DNA of 64,000 bases from Maribellus sp. CM-23 (GCF_021354595.1 NZ_JADWYJ010000001.1:1217446-1281445), one strand, 5' to 3'. Shown: positions 52,324 to 60,700, counted from the first letter of the stretch. Numbers and translations: made by a program. The notes: generated from the letters alone by a model not told the origin.

Positions 52324-53325
52324 TTAAAACAGCTTTTTAAAGCCAATCACACTTTTTACTTCATGTAGTGTTTTCTGAGCCGACTCACGTGCCTTCTCCG
52401 CTCCCATTTTAGCGACTTTGGCCAGGTAAGCATCATCTTCCAGAATGTCGATGATCCGTTCGCGAATCGGAGCCGTGTATTTAATAATGTCTTCTGCCAA
52501 CTGTTTTTTCAGATCGCCGTAGCGAATCTCGCATTTGTTGTACAGTTCGTCGAAATGAGCCACTGTATCAGGTGTTGAAACAATATCAAGCAGCGTAAAC
52601 AGGTTTTGAATAACCTCAGGTTTTTCCTGGTTCATTTCTGTTGGGCCCGTGTCGGTAACCGCACGCATTACTTTTTTCCGAATCGATTTCGGATCTTCGT
52701 AAAGGTTAATCGCATTGCCTTCCGATTTTCCCATTTTACCGCTTCCATCAAGCCCCGGCACTTTGATCATGTCTTTCCCGTCGAAAGTAAACGGACGCGG
52801 GATCGGGAAAATATCAGCTTTGTACATGCGGTTGAAACGCTTGGCAAATTTCCGCCCCATCTCCAGGTTTTGTTCCTGGTCTTTTCCAACCGGCACAAAA
52901 TGAGCTTTGTGAATGATAATGTCAGCCGCCATCAAAACCGGGTAAGTAAGCAAACCGGCGTTTACGTTGTCGGGGTTCTGACGTGCTTTATCTTTAAACG
53001 ACGTTGTACGTTCCAGTTCGCCCAAATAAGCATTCATGTTCAACAGCGTGTACAATTCCGAAACTTCGGGTACATCGCTCTGAATAAAAATGGTTGCTTT
53101 CTCCGGGTCGATTCCACAGGCAAGGTATTCTGCCAAAACCTGGCGCACACCCGACTGCAAATTCTCAGGCGTTGGGTGCGTGGTTAACGAGTGAATATCA
53201 GCAATAAAAAAATAGCAGTTGAAATCATCCTGCATTCTGATAAAATTTTGTACAGCCCCAAAATAATTTCCGAGGTGTAAATAGCCCGTGGGTCTTATCC
53301 CGCTTACAACTGTCGGTTTCTCCAT
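52324..53325 (-). CDS. trpS: Tryptophanyl-tRNA synthetase
   Basis: The ATG at 53325 (MEKPTVVSGIRPTGYLHLGNY) is the true start; the frame runs 13 codons further. The 333-residue protein has the HIGH-type motif PTGYLHLGNY and the KMSKS-type motif GKMGKSEGN. It charges tRNA-Trp. It is close to the stand-alone trpB with its tryptophan leader (1 kb away), though on the other strand. Confidence 0.96.
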   Translation of the reverse strand: MEKPTVVSGIRPTGYLHLGNYFGAVQNFIRMQDDFNCYFFIADIHSLTTHPTPENLQSGVRQVLAEYLACGIDPEKATIFIQSDVPEVSELYTLLNMNAYLGELERTTSFKDKARQNPDNVNAGLLTYPVLMAADIIIHKAHFVPVGKDQEQNLEMGRKFAKRFNRMYKADIFPIPRPFTFDGKDMIKVPGLDGSGKMGKSEGNAINLYEDPKSIRKKVMRAVTDTGPTEMNQEKPEVIQNLFTLLDIVSTPDTVAHFDELYNKCEIRYGDLKKQLAEDIIKYTAPIRERIIDILEDDAYLAKVAKMGAEKARESAQKTLHEVKSVIGFKKLF

Positions 53326-53351
53326 TCCAAATTTCTGATTAAAAGTAGCTG

Positions 53352-53359
53352 CAAAAATA
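53352..53359 (-). promoter_or_regulatory. Possible -7 element before trpS
   Basis: TATTTTTG on the minus strand fits TAnnTTTG, 26 nt upstream of the trpS ATG. No clear -33 box. Confidence 0.3.
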
Positions 53360-53455
53360 GGCATTCAGCCCGAAAGTAAAAAGCTAAAAACGAATGGGGT
53401 TCGCGAAATTTAATACCGGAATAACCATGGGTACCAAAAACAACCTCCCTAAAAA

Positions 53456-53929
53456 TCAGAGATCAATTAAATCGCATACAACGGCCCCTGCAATCGAAAC
53501 TATATCCTTGGGATGAACCTGCAGTTGCATTCCCCTTTTCCCGGCACTCACAAAAATAAAATCGAAATTCTGACACGTTTCGTGAATATACATCGGGTAC
53601 ACTTTTTTCATACCAAACGGAGAACAGGCTCCGCGAATATACCCGGTCAAACCCAGCAGCTCTTTCATTGGCACCATTTCAGCATTTTTATTTCCCGAAA
53701 CTTTTGCTGCCTTTTTCAAATTCACCTCGGCATCTCCGGGAACAATGCACACAAACACACCGCTTGCATTTCCTCTCAACACCAGTGTTTTAAAAACCTG
53801 TTCAACGTTTTGCCCCAGCGAAGCAGCCACATGCACCGCGCTTAAATCGGCTTCATCCACTTTGTATTCCACCATATTGTAGCTCACCTTGTGGCTATCG
53901 AGCATACGCGCGGCGTTTGTTTTCTTCAT
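53456..53929 (-). CDS. ybaK: YbaK/EbsC-type Cys-tRNA(Pro) deacylase
   Basis: The 157-residue protein has the YbaK fold signatures: FKTLVLRG with the catalytic Lys in the FKTL motif, VCIVPGDAEVNLKKAAKVSG, and the loop GYIRGACSPFGMKK (GxxxGxxSP-type). It hydrolyses Cys mischarged on tRNA-Pro in trans. Length is normal. It lies just upstream of trpS on the same strand, but the spacing (about 130 nt) suggests a separate start. Confidence 0.94.
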   Translation of the reverse strand: MKKTNAARMLDSHKVSYNMVEYKVDEADLSAVHVAASLGQNVEQVFKTLVLRGNASGVFVCIVPGDAEVNLKKAAKVSGNKNAEMVPMKELLGLTGYIRGACSPFGMKKVYPMYIHETCQNFDFIFVSAGKRGMQLQVHPKDIVSIAGAVVCDLIDL

Positions 53930-54133
53930 GCTGAATTTATTTTGCTGTAAAATTGAAAATTATCCGGTACAATCCATGCAAATCATTCCAAACAAATGTT
54001 GCTAATCGATTTTTCCGGACATCTGAGTGCTGCTTAAACAAAGCATCATGAAAAGAGAACGTCATTTTAAAAACTGAAATATTTTCTCAGAAAAAAATAA
54101 TAATTAGCTTTACGCTTCATTCAAAAAGACAGA

Positions 54134-54220
54134 ATGTACAAACAGCCTTTATACGGAAAAGAATGGAGCTGGCGCAACGTTAAAATGGAAGCGCGAGATA
54201 ACGATATGAATTTGCGGTGA
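54134..54220 (+). CDS. Probable tryptophan leader peptide upstream of trpB
   Basis: A 28-codon frame: start ATG at 54134, stop TGA at 54218-54220. It contains two Trp codons in the arrangement Glu-Trp-Ser-Trp-Arg (codons 11 and 13, 54164-54172). Tryptophan is rare, and a WSW cluster in a short frame followed 9 nt later by a terminator hairpin and then trpB is the layout of a translational attenuator. A weak -7-like TAGCTTTA lies at 54105-54112. Translation of the frame is not proven. Confidence 0.65.
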   Translation: MYKQPLYGKEWSWRNVKMEARDNDMNLR

Positions 54221-54228
54221 AAACCGGG

Positions 54229-54267
54229 AAAAGGGATTTGTTGTGCTATCAACAGATCCCTTTTTTT
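54229..54267 (+). terminator. Attenuator terminator before trpB
   Basis: AAAAGGGATTTGTTG (54229-54243), loop TGCTAT, CAACAGATCCC (54250-54260), then seven T residues; the stem has one G-U pair. ATAACGA (54198-54204), inside the leader frame, can pair with TTGTTGT (54238-54244) with two G-U pairs and would then disrupt it. It is followed by trpB 54 nt on. Confidence 0.78.
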
Positions 54268-54321
54268 ATTGGAAATTGAATAGAGTCAATACAAAAATTA
54301 ACAACAAAAAAATAAACAATC

Positions 54322-55698
54322 ATGACCAGACAAAAGAAGATCTATCTTGATGAATCGGAATTTCCCAAACAATGGTATAACCTGGCACCCGATCTGCCAA
54401 CACCGTTAAATCCGCCGCTCGGACCGGACGGAAAACCACTGACGCCGGAGATGCTGGCTCCCGTTTTCCCGATGAACCTGATAGAGCAGGAAGTGAGCCA
54501 GCAACGCTGGATTGACATTCCGGAAGAAATCCGCCAAATATTGATGCAGTGGCGCCCAAGCCCGCTGATCCGGGCCTACGAACTGGAAGCTGCTTTGGGA
54601 ACTCCTGCCAAGATTTACTATAAAAACGAAGGTGTTTCGCCCGCCGGAAGTCACAAGCCCAATACAGCCGTGGCGCAAGCCTGGTACAACAAACAATTCG
54701 GGATCAAGAAACTGACTACCGAAACCGGTGCCGGGCAATGGGGCTCTGCCCTGTCGTACGCTTGTGCCCAGATTGGTGGCATCGAGTGTAAAGTTTTTAT
54801 GGTGCGTGTAAGTTTCGACCAGAAACCATTTCGTAAAATGATGATGGAAACCTGGGGCGGAAACTGTGTTGCCAGTCCGAGTACCGAAACAAAGGCCGGC
54901 CGCGATATTCTGGCCCAGTTCCCGGATACTCCCGGAAGTTTGGGGATTGCCATTTCGGAAGCAGTAGAAGCTGCCGTAAGCGACCCGAAGGGCGAAACCC
55001 GTTATTCGCTGGGCTCGGTGCTCAACCACGTAATGCTGCACCAAACGGTTATTGGATTGGAAGCCAAAAAACAGCTGGCAAAAGTGGGCATCGACAAACC
55101 CGATATCGTAATCGGATGCTGCGGTGGAGGAAGTAACTTCGCCGGAATTTCGTTCCCGTTTATGTACGACAAAATCAATGGAGCAGATATTCAGGTGATT
55201 GGAGCTGAACCATTCAGCTGCCCGACGTTGACAAAAGCACCGTTTATTTACGACAACGGCGACGTGGCTCAAATGACTCCGCTGTTGGCAATGCACAGCC
55301 TCGGACACAATTTTGTTCCCGCTCCTATTCACGCCGGTGGTTTGCGTTACCACGGTATGGCACCGCTGGTAAGTGCTGCCCTGCGCGATGGTTTAATGGA
55401 CGCGGTTGCCATTCACCAAAGCGAATGTTTCGAAGCTGGTTTGTTGTTTTCCAAAACCGAAGGTATTATTCCGGCACCCGAAACTACACATGCCATTGCA
55501 GCCACCATCCGCGAGGCTAAAAAAGCCAAAGAAGAAGGGAAAGAGAAAGTGATTCTGTTCAATTTCAGCGGACACGGTTTGATGGACCTTGTTGGTTACA
55601 ACAAATACATGGCCGGCGCCCTGAACGATTATGAATACCCGGAATCGGAAATCGCGGAAAACCTGAAAAAACTGGAAGGTTACCCGCTACCGAAATAG
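54322..55698 (+). CDS. trpB: Tryptophan synthase beta subunit, TrpB2 type
   Basis: The 458-residue protein is the longer TrpB2 form, with the N-terminal extension ([34 protein letters not shown]). The PLP lysine is in [17 protein letters not shown]; the phosphate loop is [22 protein letters not shown] and [16 protein letters not shown] are typical. TrpB2 makes tryptophan from indole and serine and is often encoded away from trpA, as here, suggesting indole salvage. Its expression appears to be governed by the upstream leader. Confidence 0.95.
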   Translation: MTRQKKIYLDESEFPKQWYNLAPDLPTPLNPPLGPDGKPLTPEMLAPVFPMNLIEQEVSQQRWIDIPEEIRQILMQWRPSPLIRAYELEAALGTPAKIYYKNEGVSPAGSHKPNTAVAQAWYNKQFGIKKLTTETGAGQWGSALSYACAQIGGIECKVFMVRVSFDQKPFRKMMMETWGGNCVASPSTETKAGRDILAQFPDTPGSLGIAISEAVEAAVSDPKGETRYSLGSVLNHVMLHQTVIGLEAKKQLAKVGIDKPDIVIGCCGGGSNFAGISFPFMYDKINGADIQVIGAEPFSCPTLTKAPFIYDNGDVAQMTPLLAMHSLGHNFVPAPIHAGGLRYHGMAPLVSAALRDGLMDAVAIHQSECFEAGLLFSKTEGIIPAPETTHAIAATIREAKKAKEEGKEKVILFNFSGHGLMDLVGYNKYMAGALNDYEYPESEIAENLKKLEGYPLPK

Positions 55699-55734
55699 GA
55701 AGATTCGAATATTGGAATCTCAAATATCAGAAGG

Positions 55735-55760
55735 GCGTGCTGTATTTGCAGCACGCTTTT
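55735..55760 (+). terminator. Terminator of trpB
   Basis: GCGTGCTG (55735-55742), 6-nt loop, CAGCACGC (55749-55756), then TTTTC. Confidence 0.82.
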
Positions 55761-55774
55761 CTTTTATGCCTGTA

Positions 55775-56722
55775 TCAAAAAAAGGCGTAAATCAATTGCT
55801 CATTCTGTGTTGAAAGAGCCGATTCAATGTCTTCATAGAAATGACGAACACCTACCAGCTTTTCGGAAAGACGAGCTGCTTCCTCCGCCGGGAAAAAAGT
55901 ACCACCTAACTCTGCGCTGTCAATGATTCCCTTTTTTACCTCCAGGCGAATCACAACTTCTTTGCCGTCGATTTCTACTTTGTTGTTAAAAACATACCGC
56001 GGCGAATAACCATAGCGCCAGTCCCAGGTCACAAATTTCTGATCGGCCAGTTCCTGAACGACAGTCTCATCTCCACTAGTTATTTCATAAAAAGTATTCC
56101 CTTCTTTTTTAAGCTGAACATCCAGCAGAAAACCGATAAACTCCTGAATGGACATTGTCTCCTTCAAAAAAGAAGAAATGTTGGCCACTTTGCTTCGGTT
56201 CGACTGAACGGCTTTGCTTTCGTATTTCCCGGCAACCACTTTTATCGACTGCCCCAGGCTCTCCAGATCGGAATTAAAAAGCAGCGTTCCGTGGTGCAAC
56301 ACACGGTTTTTAAAAACATGCTCTGCATTGCCCGAAATTTTCAGACCTTCAATCAGCAAATCGTTTCGCCCCGATGAAGTGGCTTCAATGCCCAGCAAAG
56401 CCAAAGCTTCCACCACCGGTTGCGTAAATTGCTTGAAACTGATTTCGGCCGGGCTTTTCACATTTTTGATAAAGGCAAAATTTACGTTGCCGGCATCGTG
56501 AAAAACGGTACCTCCGCCGGAAATCCGCCGCGCAACCGTGACATTGTTCGCGCGCACAAACGGATAATTGATCTCTGCCATTGCGTTCTGGTGTTTCCCC
56601 AACACTACAGTGTCTTTGCTTTGCCAAAGCATAAAAATATCATCGTCGAAATTCTTTAACAGGTACTCTTCAGCCGCCAGGCAATAAAAGGAATTGGTGT
56701 TTTTTAAATGAATGCAGATCAT
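55775..56722 (-). CDS. lplA: Lipoate-protein ligase A
   Basis: The 315-residue protein has the biotin/lipoate ligase core: VARRISGGGTVFHDAGNVNFAF (RRxSGGGTV), GRNDLLIEGLKISGNAEHVFKNRVLHHGTLLFN (lipoyl-AMP lysine in KISGNAE), and the C-terminal accessory domain (FVTWDWRYGYSPRYVF). It attaches free lipoate to E2 and GcvH proteins. It is a single gene convergent with trpB. Confidence 0.94.
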   Translation of the reverse strand: MICIHLKNTNSFYCLAAEEYLLKNFDDDIFMLWQSKDTVVLGKHQNAMAEINYPFVRANNVTVARRISGGGTVFHDAGNVNFAFIKNVKSPAEISFKQFTQPVVEALALLGIEATSSGRNDLLIEGLKISGNAEHVFKNRVLHHGTLLFNSDLESLGQSIKVVAGKYESKAVQSNRSKVANISSFLKETMSIQEFIGFLLDVQLKKEGNTFYEITSGDETVVQELADQKFVTWDWRYGYSPRYVFNNKVEIDGKEVVIRLEVKKGIIDSAELGGTFFPAEEAARLSEKLVGVRHFYEDIESALSTQNEQLIYAFF

Positions 56723-56906
56723 GCTGCTAATTTACAATTTGTAAATGAATGATCGGAAATGCCCCATAATATTCGCATAAAATCAAAATACCTTGGTTCC
56801 TCATCACTTTTCCCAACTTTCTTCGTTCTTATTTCAAACCCGGTTTATTTACATAAATTTTCTATTTGAAATAGATTTGTTCAGTCAAATCATAAAAAAT
56901 ATAATC

Positions 56907-57464
56907 ATGAAAAAGTTAATTCTAGCCTCAACATTCCTTGTAATCACCATGCTCTTTTTCTTTCATTCAAAAGCGCAAACTTTACCAGATTCTGCGATTA
57001 AGGAAAAAACCCAATTTCTTATAAATCGAAAAATTGAGTTTTCCAATACTTCAGAAAAACAGGAACTGACAATAAAGGTGAATATGCAGAATTGTATGCT
57101 TGATCTCGAGATAAAAAGTTCAGTAAATAATGGAGAACTCGAAGTTGAGATTTATGATCCTGCAGGAAAGAAACAAGGAAGTTTCTCGGTTGGTTGTCAA
57201 ATAAATACACAACCGAAGAATACAGACAAAACTAAGATCGACGATTTTTTTAATGGAAAAACAACATCTAAAAATTCACAAGCCAACAACGAAGAAGCCA
57301 GTGTTACACCGAACAAAAAAAATGAGCTAAGTGAATTTGTCTCAGGAAGAACATCGAAATCGATCAAAAATCCAATGCTGGGCGATTGGATTGTAAAGTT
57401 TTCCCCAACGAATGCTAGTGGTTACATTGTTGTCGCCAGCAGACAAGTACTATCTGAAAAATGA
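56907..57464 (+). CDS. Secreted protein of unknown function, partner of the membrane LuxR regulator
   Basis: The start at 56907 gives a signal peptide (MKKLILASTFLVITMLFFFHSKAQ); the frame opens 38 codons earlier in AT-rich leader. The mature protein (about 160 residues) has a strand-rich half (LTIKVNMQNCMLDLEIKSSVNNGELEVEIYDPAGKKQGSFSVG) and a Ser/Asn/Lys-rich half, closing with NPMLGDWIVKFSPTNASGYIVVASR, which reads like a pre-peptidase or jelly-roll strand pair. No family recognised. It ends 7 nt before the next gene, and both are AT-rich. Confidence 0.68.
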   Translation: MKKLILASTFLVITMLFFFHSKAQTLPDSAIKEKTQFLINRKIEFSNTSEKQELTIKVNMQNCMLDLEIKSSVNNGELEVEIYDPAGKKQGSFSVGCQINTQPKNTDKTKIDDFFNGKTTSKNSQANNEEASVTPNKKNELSEFVSGRTSKSIKNPMLGDWIVKFSPTNASGYIVVASRQVLSEK

Positions 57465-57471
57465 TTATTCA

Positions 57472-58482
57472 ATGAATTACAAAAGCTTCGTAAAAGGGAG
57501 TTCATTGTTATTACTGGCAAACTTGCTACTATTTCTCCATTCAAATGCAACGCATCGTATTGGGGGAAGTATTCAGGCAGACACAACGTGGAACTCAGTC
57601 ATGTATATTTCACTAATTGGGAATTTGGATCAAATGAATTCGATGTCAAAACAGATGATCATTGATATATCTGACATTAACAAAGATCAGTTTTCTTTTT
57701 CTACCGACTATCTCCCCAAGGAAAATCATTTATACCGACTGCATCTTTCCAAAAAAGGAGATCCTCCGGCTTCCTTAATTATTGGAGGAAAAGATGAAAA
57801 TCACATTTTCTTCATCGCCAACAGTGAGTCTGATATTTACTTTAACTGCAGGCATTCAGAAACCCTGTTTGGAAATGTGAACATAGAAAATTCACCTCAG
57901 AGTCGCCTTTTGAATGAAATCAACAGTATGCTGGCCTACCAGGACACTGTAAATTTATACGGCAGCTCTCTAAAACGGGAATTACTTCAAAATGCAATGG
58001 ATGAGAAGCTTCGACAATTCGCCGATACCTGTTCTTACCCTTTGGTAGCACTTTATGCCCTTTACAAAAGCAATTTTGAATCTCATATTGAAACCAATCC
58101 AGGTTACTATATTCGCTTTCTGAGGAAATGGAAAAAAGAACGATCGCCTTATTTCAACGAATTCAGGAAGAAGGTTTCCGTAAAGAAAAGCCAAAATTAT
58201 TATGCAGTGATATTTGGAGTTATGGGACTCCTTCTTGGTATTTTGTTGATGGTCTTTATATCAAAAAGAGCAAAACTACCATCAAAAAATATTCTTCAAG
58301 AGCTTACGATACAAGAGAGAAATATTTTTGCACTACTTCAAAAAGGAAAATCAAACAAAGAAATTTCGGAAGAACTGAATATCAGTTTAAGTACTGTAAA
58401 ATCGCATATTAACAGCATCTTCTCTAAACTCAGTATCAAATCGAGAAAAGAAATTTTGGACATTCCATCTTTCACGAAATAA
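57472..58482 (+). CDS. Membrane-bound LuxR-type regulator with periplasmic sensor domain
   Basis: The start at 57472 (MNYKSFVKGSS) is preferred over an in-frame one 20 codons upstream, which would overlap the previous gene. The layout is: signal sequence (residues 10-25), a periplasmic domain of about 210 residues resembling DUF4369-type modules (YRLHLSKKGDPPASLIIGGKDENHIFFIANSES), a membrane helix (YYAVIFGVMGLLLGILLMVFI, about 245-265), and a C-terminal GerE helix-turn-helix (LTIQERNIFALLQKGKSNKEISEELNISLSTVKSHINSIFSKLSI). It is a one-component sensor: a periplasmic input and a cytoplasmic DNA-binding output in one chain. The secreted protein before it may be the ligand or part of the input. 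Confidence 0.85.
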   Translation: MNYKSFVKGSSLLLLANLLLFLHSNATHRIGGSIQADTTWNSVMYISLIGNLDQMNSMSKQMIIDISDINKDQFSFSTDYLPKENHLYRLHLSKKGDPPASLIIGGKDENHIFFIANSESDIYFNCRHSETLFGNVNIENSPQSRLLNEINSMLAYQDTVNLYGSSLKRELLQNAMDEKLRQFADTCSYPLVALYALYKSNFESHIETNPGYYIRFLRKWKKERSPYFNEFRKKVSVKKSQNYYAVIFGVMGLLLGILLMVFISKRAKLPSKNILQELTIQERNIFALLQKGKSNKEISEELNISLSTVKSHINSIFSKLSIKSRKEILDIPSFTK

Positions 58483-58485
58483 ACA

Positions 58486-58513
58486 GGACCGTCTGCCAGC
58501 AGGCAGACGGTCC
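58486..58513. repeat. Perfect 12-bp hairpin after the regulator gene
   Basis: GGACCGTCTGCC (58486-58497), loop AGCA, GGCAGACGGTCC (58502-58513). No T-run follows. The core CGTCTGCC/GGCAGACG is shared with the hairpin at 59939-59965. Confidence 0.65.
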
Positions 58514-58540
58514 CATACGAATATTATAAACCTGCCAACT

Positions 58541-58888
58541 TTAAAGAACAGGCTTCAGCTTAACTTCCAACTGGGTTGAGAAAATATCGATATTTTGCTT
58601 TTGGAGTTCGCACTTTTCGTACGAAATATAACTGGCCGTAATGTCGTAATTCCCGGGCTTTACATCCTCGAAGGAGAATTCCCCGTCGAAACCGGTGTAA
58701 CATTTTTTATCGGTCCCCTCCAGTTTTACTTCCACTCCCACCAGTGTTTCCCCGGTTTTATCGTCGGTTACGGTACCGGAAATGGAAACGCTGGCAACTT
58801 CGGCGTTGAGTACTTTATGTTCTTTCTCGTCGGCTGAAACCGCCAGAAAAAAGGTAAAAACCAGAATAATACTTAAAAGAGTTTTCAT
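58541..58888 (-). CDS. Exported CarboxypepD_reg-like domain protein
   Basis: The start at 58888 gives a signal peptide (MKTLLSIILVFTFFLAVSA) and 115 residues. The mature protein is one carboxypeptidase-regulatory-like beta sandwich (VSISGTVTDDKTGETLVGVEVKLEGTDKKCYTGFDGEFSFEDVKPGNYDITASYISYEK), as found at the N-terminus of TonB receptors, here alone. Role unknown, probably in envelope protein contacts. Confidence 0.88.
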   Translation of the reverse strand: MKTLLSIILVFTFFLAVSADEKEHKVLNAEVASVSISGTVTDDKTGETLVGVEVKLEGTDKKCYTGFDGEFSFEDVKPGNYDITASYISYEKCELQKQNIDIFSTQLEVKLKPVL

Positions 58889-59582
58889 TGAAATGCGATT
58901 CGATAACTCAAGCAAAAGTATAGCTCATTCATTACATCCGAATTGCGATTTTATTACAAAACAATTAAAGATTTTAGGGGATCGGTTCAATATTCGGGCC
59001 CCTTAAATTTTCAAACATAAATTTGGTTCATATGGAATTTTAGCTGGAGCCACTCCAAGTGCTGTCTTATGTCATAAACCTTAATCTTTATCGGCAAGAT
59101 CGATACACCAAACTGGGTTTCAAACTGGTTGATGGGTCGACCAATAGGCAACGCTACTGCACAGACGTTCCTTCAGGCTCCGCCTACAGGAAAATGCGTT
59201 AAAAAAGAAAAGTCATGCAGCGTTAAAAAAGAGAAGCTGTTTGAATCCCGATCTTAAAATCGGGATGAGTTTCTTTTCTTTTAGCGGAATGATTTTGACT
59301 TTAGCAATTTTCCTGTCAGCGGCGGCTTTTTTGAATACTTTTTCAGTCCCGAATGCTCGGGAGAAAAAGTATTTCCCGTCTGGAAAGACAAGGAACAAAA
59401 ATAGTGACTGTTAAATCTCATCAATAATCCCTCAATAATATTAATTGATCCGACTCCTGTTTGAAAAAGATATACTCCAGTTGTTTTTGGAACTGAGTCA
59501 AAAGTTATCTAGACAAAAAGAACCCTAAAGGCTTGAAGAGACAGACTATTTAAACAAGTAAGGTATTTCTGTTATTGCTGAT
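58889..59582. repeat. Repeat-rich intergenic region, includes dispersed repeat copy B
   Basis: At 59261-59386 (minus orientation) lies the second copy of the element at 45948-46069, with the palindrome TCCCGAATGCTCGGGA (59347-59362). TCCCGAT/ATCGGGA near 59246-59264 and TGGAG-N3-CTCCA near 59045 are further short inverted repeats. A minus frame at 59213-59398 only translates the repeat. No gene is supported. Confidence 0.55.
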
Positions 59583-59826
59583 TTTTGGCTTATCAGCCGG
59601 ATTTTACTATTTGTCATAACACAAATAGTAAACACAAAAGTCAAGGCTGCGCCCGCTTCACACGAAAAACTACATGTTGCCGGCTAAGAGTTCGAAACTC
59701 CCCCGAATGCTCGGGGTCAAACAACCGAACTCTTTTAACGCCGTCTTCACTTGTTTTTCGGCTCACCGGACGAGGCCATAGTATGCGAGTCGTTACAGTT
59801 CCTGATCGGGATTGCCTCGTTTTTTT
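59583..59826 (+). ncRNA. Candidate structured RNA element with nested hairpins and terminator
   Basis: In order: TTTACTATTTGT (59603-59614) pairs with ACAAATAGTAAA (59621-59632); CGAAAAAC (59663-59670) pairs with GTTTTTCG (59753-59760); nested inside, AAGAGTTCG (59686-59694) pairs with CGAACTCTT (59726-59734), and inside that CCCCGA-ATGC-TCGGGG (59701-59716). Last, ACGAGGC (59770-59776) pairs with GCCTCGT (59814-59820) and runs into seven T residues, a terminator on the plus strand. All stems are perfect. A frame on the minus strand (59641-59880) crosses it but shows no protein features. It may be a structured RNA or a palindromic repetitive element. Confidence 0.4.
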
Positions 59827-59930
59827 AAGTAAAAGATGAAAGCTCGCAACAGAAAGAATAAGTAAAATAGTTATTGGCAATTTTCGTTGACTTCAACCTA
59901 ATGATAAACTGATCTGTTTTTGAAGCCGGC

Positions 59931-59965
59931 ACAAAAAAAACGTCTGCCTTTAAAAGGCAGACGTT
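59931..59965 (-). terminator. Terminator of the MORN-repeat gene
   Basis: On the minus strand AACGTCTGCCTTT (59965-59953) pairs with AAAGGCAGACGTT (59951-59939), a 13-bp perfect stem, followed by a T-run. Confidence 0.82.
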
Positions 59966-59993
59966 CTATGCAGTGTTTTAATGACATCAAGTT

Positions 59994-60458
59994 TTAAATC
60001 CCGGTGTAGTCTCTTTCGTTGATTACCACACCCATTTCGTTGTAGCTTTTCCATGTCCCGGTTTTTTCACCGTCTTTGTAACAAAGTTCATACTTCAAAT
60101 GGCCGTCTTCATCCCAAACGTACCAGTTTCCGTCTTTCTTACCGTCTTTGTAAGATGCCTGTGCTACTTTGGTACCTTTCAGGTTGAAAGTCAACCAAAT
60201 TCCATGCATCTCATTTTTCCTGTAAGAACGAACTTCGTTAACCTGACCATCGTCAAAATACAACTTACATTCGCCGTCTTTCATGCCTTTGATGAAATTG
60301 GTTTCCATTTTCACCTGGCCGTTGTCGAAGTAAGTGGTGTACTTACCGGTGTAAAGTTCAGAATCCTGGTAATAAATACCATCTATTTCAGTCAGATTCT
60401 GAGCATTTACTGAAAACGCTATCAACAAAATTCCAACAAAAAATGCTAGCTTTTTCAT
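59994..60458 (-). CDS. Exported MORN-repeat protein (YwqK-like)
   Basis: The start at 60458 gives a signal peptide (MKKLAFFVGILLIAFSVNAQ) and 154 residues; the longer frame includes untranslated leader. The mature part has five MORN-type repeats of about 23 residues (YTGKYTTYFDNGQVKMETNFIKG, MKDGECKLYFDDGQVNEVRSYRKN, MHGIWLTFNLKGTKVAQASYKDG, KKDGNWYVWDEDGHLKYELCYKDG, EKTGTWKSYNEMGVV). Such proteins are often annotated as YwqK-family antitoxins, but export argues for an envelope role. Confidence 0.88.
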   Translation of the reverse strand: MKKLAFFVGILLIAFSVNAQNLTEIDGIYYQDSELYTGKYTTYFDNGQVKMETNFIKGMKDGECKLYFDDGQVNEVRSYRKNEMHGIWLTFNLKGTKVAQASYKDGKKDGNWYVWDEDGHLKYELCYKDGEKTGTWKSYNEMGVVINERDYTGI

Positions 60459-60483
60459 GATAGCCTCCTTTTTTGATAATTGT

Positions 60484-60515
60484 GTTAACGTCATTCTAGT
60501 TAACGCAAAGTTAAC
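60484..60515. promoter_or_regulatory. Three GTTAAC palindromes in the MORN gene promoter region
   Basis: GTTAAC occurs at 60484-60489, 60499-60504 and 60510-60515, 26-57 nt upstream of the ATG. The minus-strand TAACTTTG (60513-60506) fits the -7 element and overlaps the third copy. This could be an operator array; two of the three copies are not in phase, so it is tentative. Confidence 0.35.
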
Positions 60516-60582
60516 AAAAAAGATACACGGCTTAATACTTCTGTAACATTTTTGCAACACATATGAAACAGGCACTTTGCTC

Positions 60583-60614
60583 AAAAAAAAGAGCCCCGGG
60601 CAAACCCGGGGCTC
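60583..60614 (-). terminator. Strong terminator of the lipoprotein/TonB-receptor operon
   Basis: On the minus strand GAGCCCCGGG (60614-60605) pairs with CCCGGGGCTC (60600-60591), followed by eight T residues. A second hairpin, AGGAAGGTT-CTAC-AACCTTCCT, lies upstream of it at 60617-60638. Confidence 0.9.
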
Positions 60615-60700
60615 CAAGGAAGGTTCTACAACCTTCCTGCCATTAAACACTGCGTAGGCTTTATGTTTTTTTCACTAATGCGTCTTCGCGTGCTCCTTTT

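Noticed and set aside
57412..57471. Upstream start for the LuxR-type regulator
   Set aside because: It would overlap the secreted-protein gene and place 20 residues before the signal sequence.
59641..59880. 79-codon minus-strand frame ending in SRQHVVFRVKRAQP
   Set aside because: It runs through the nested hairpins, which better explain the conservation; no domain or start context.
59994..60458. Antitoxin of a toxin-antitoxin pair (YwqK annotation)
   Set aside because: The protein has a clear signal peptide and no toxin gene beside it; MORN repeats alone do not show antitoxin function.
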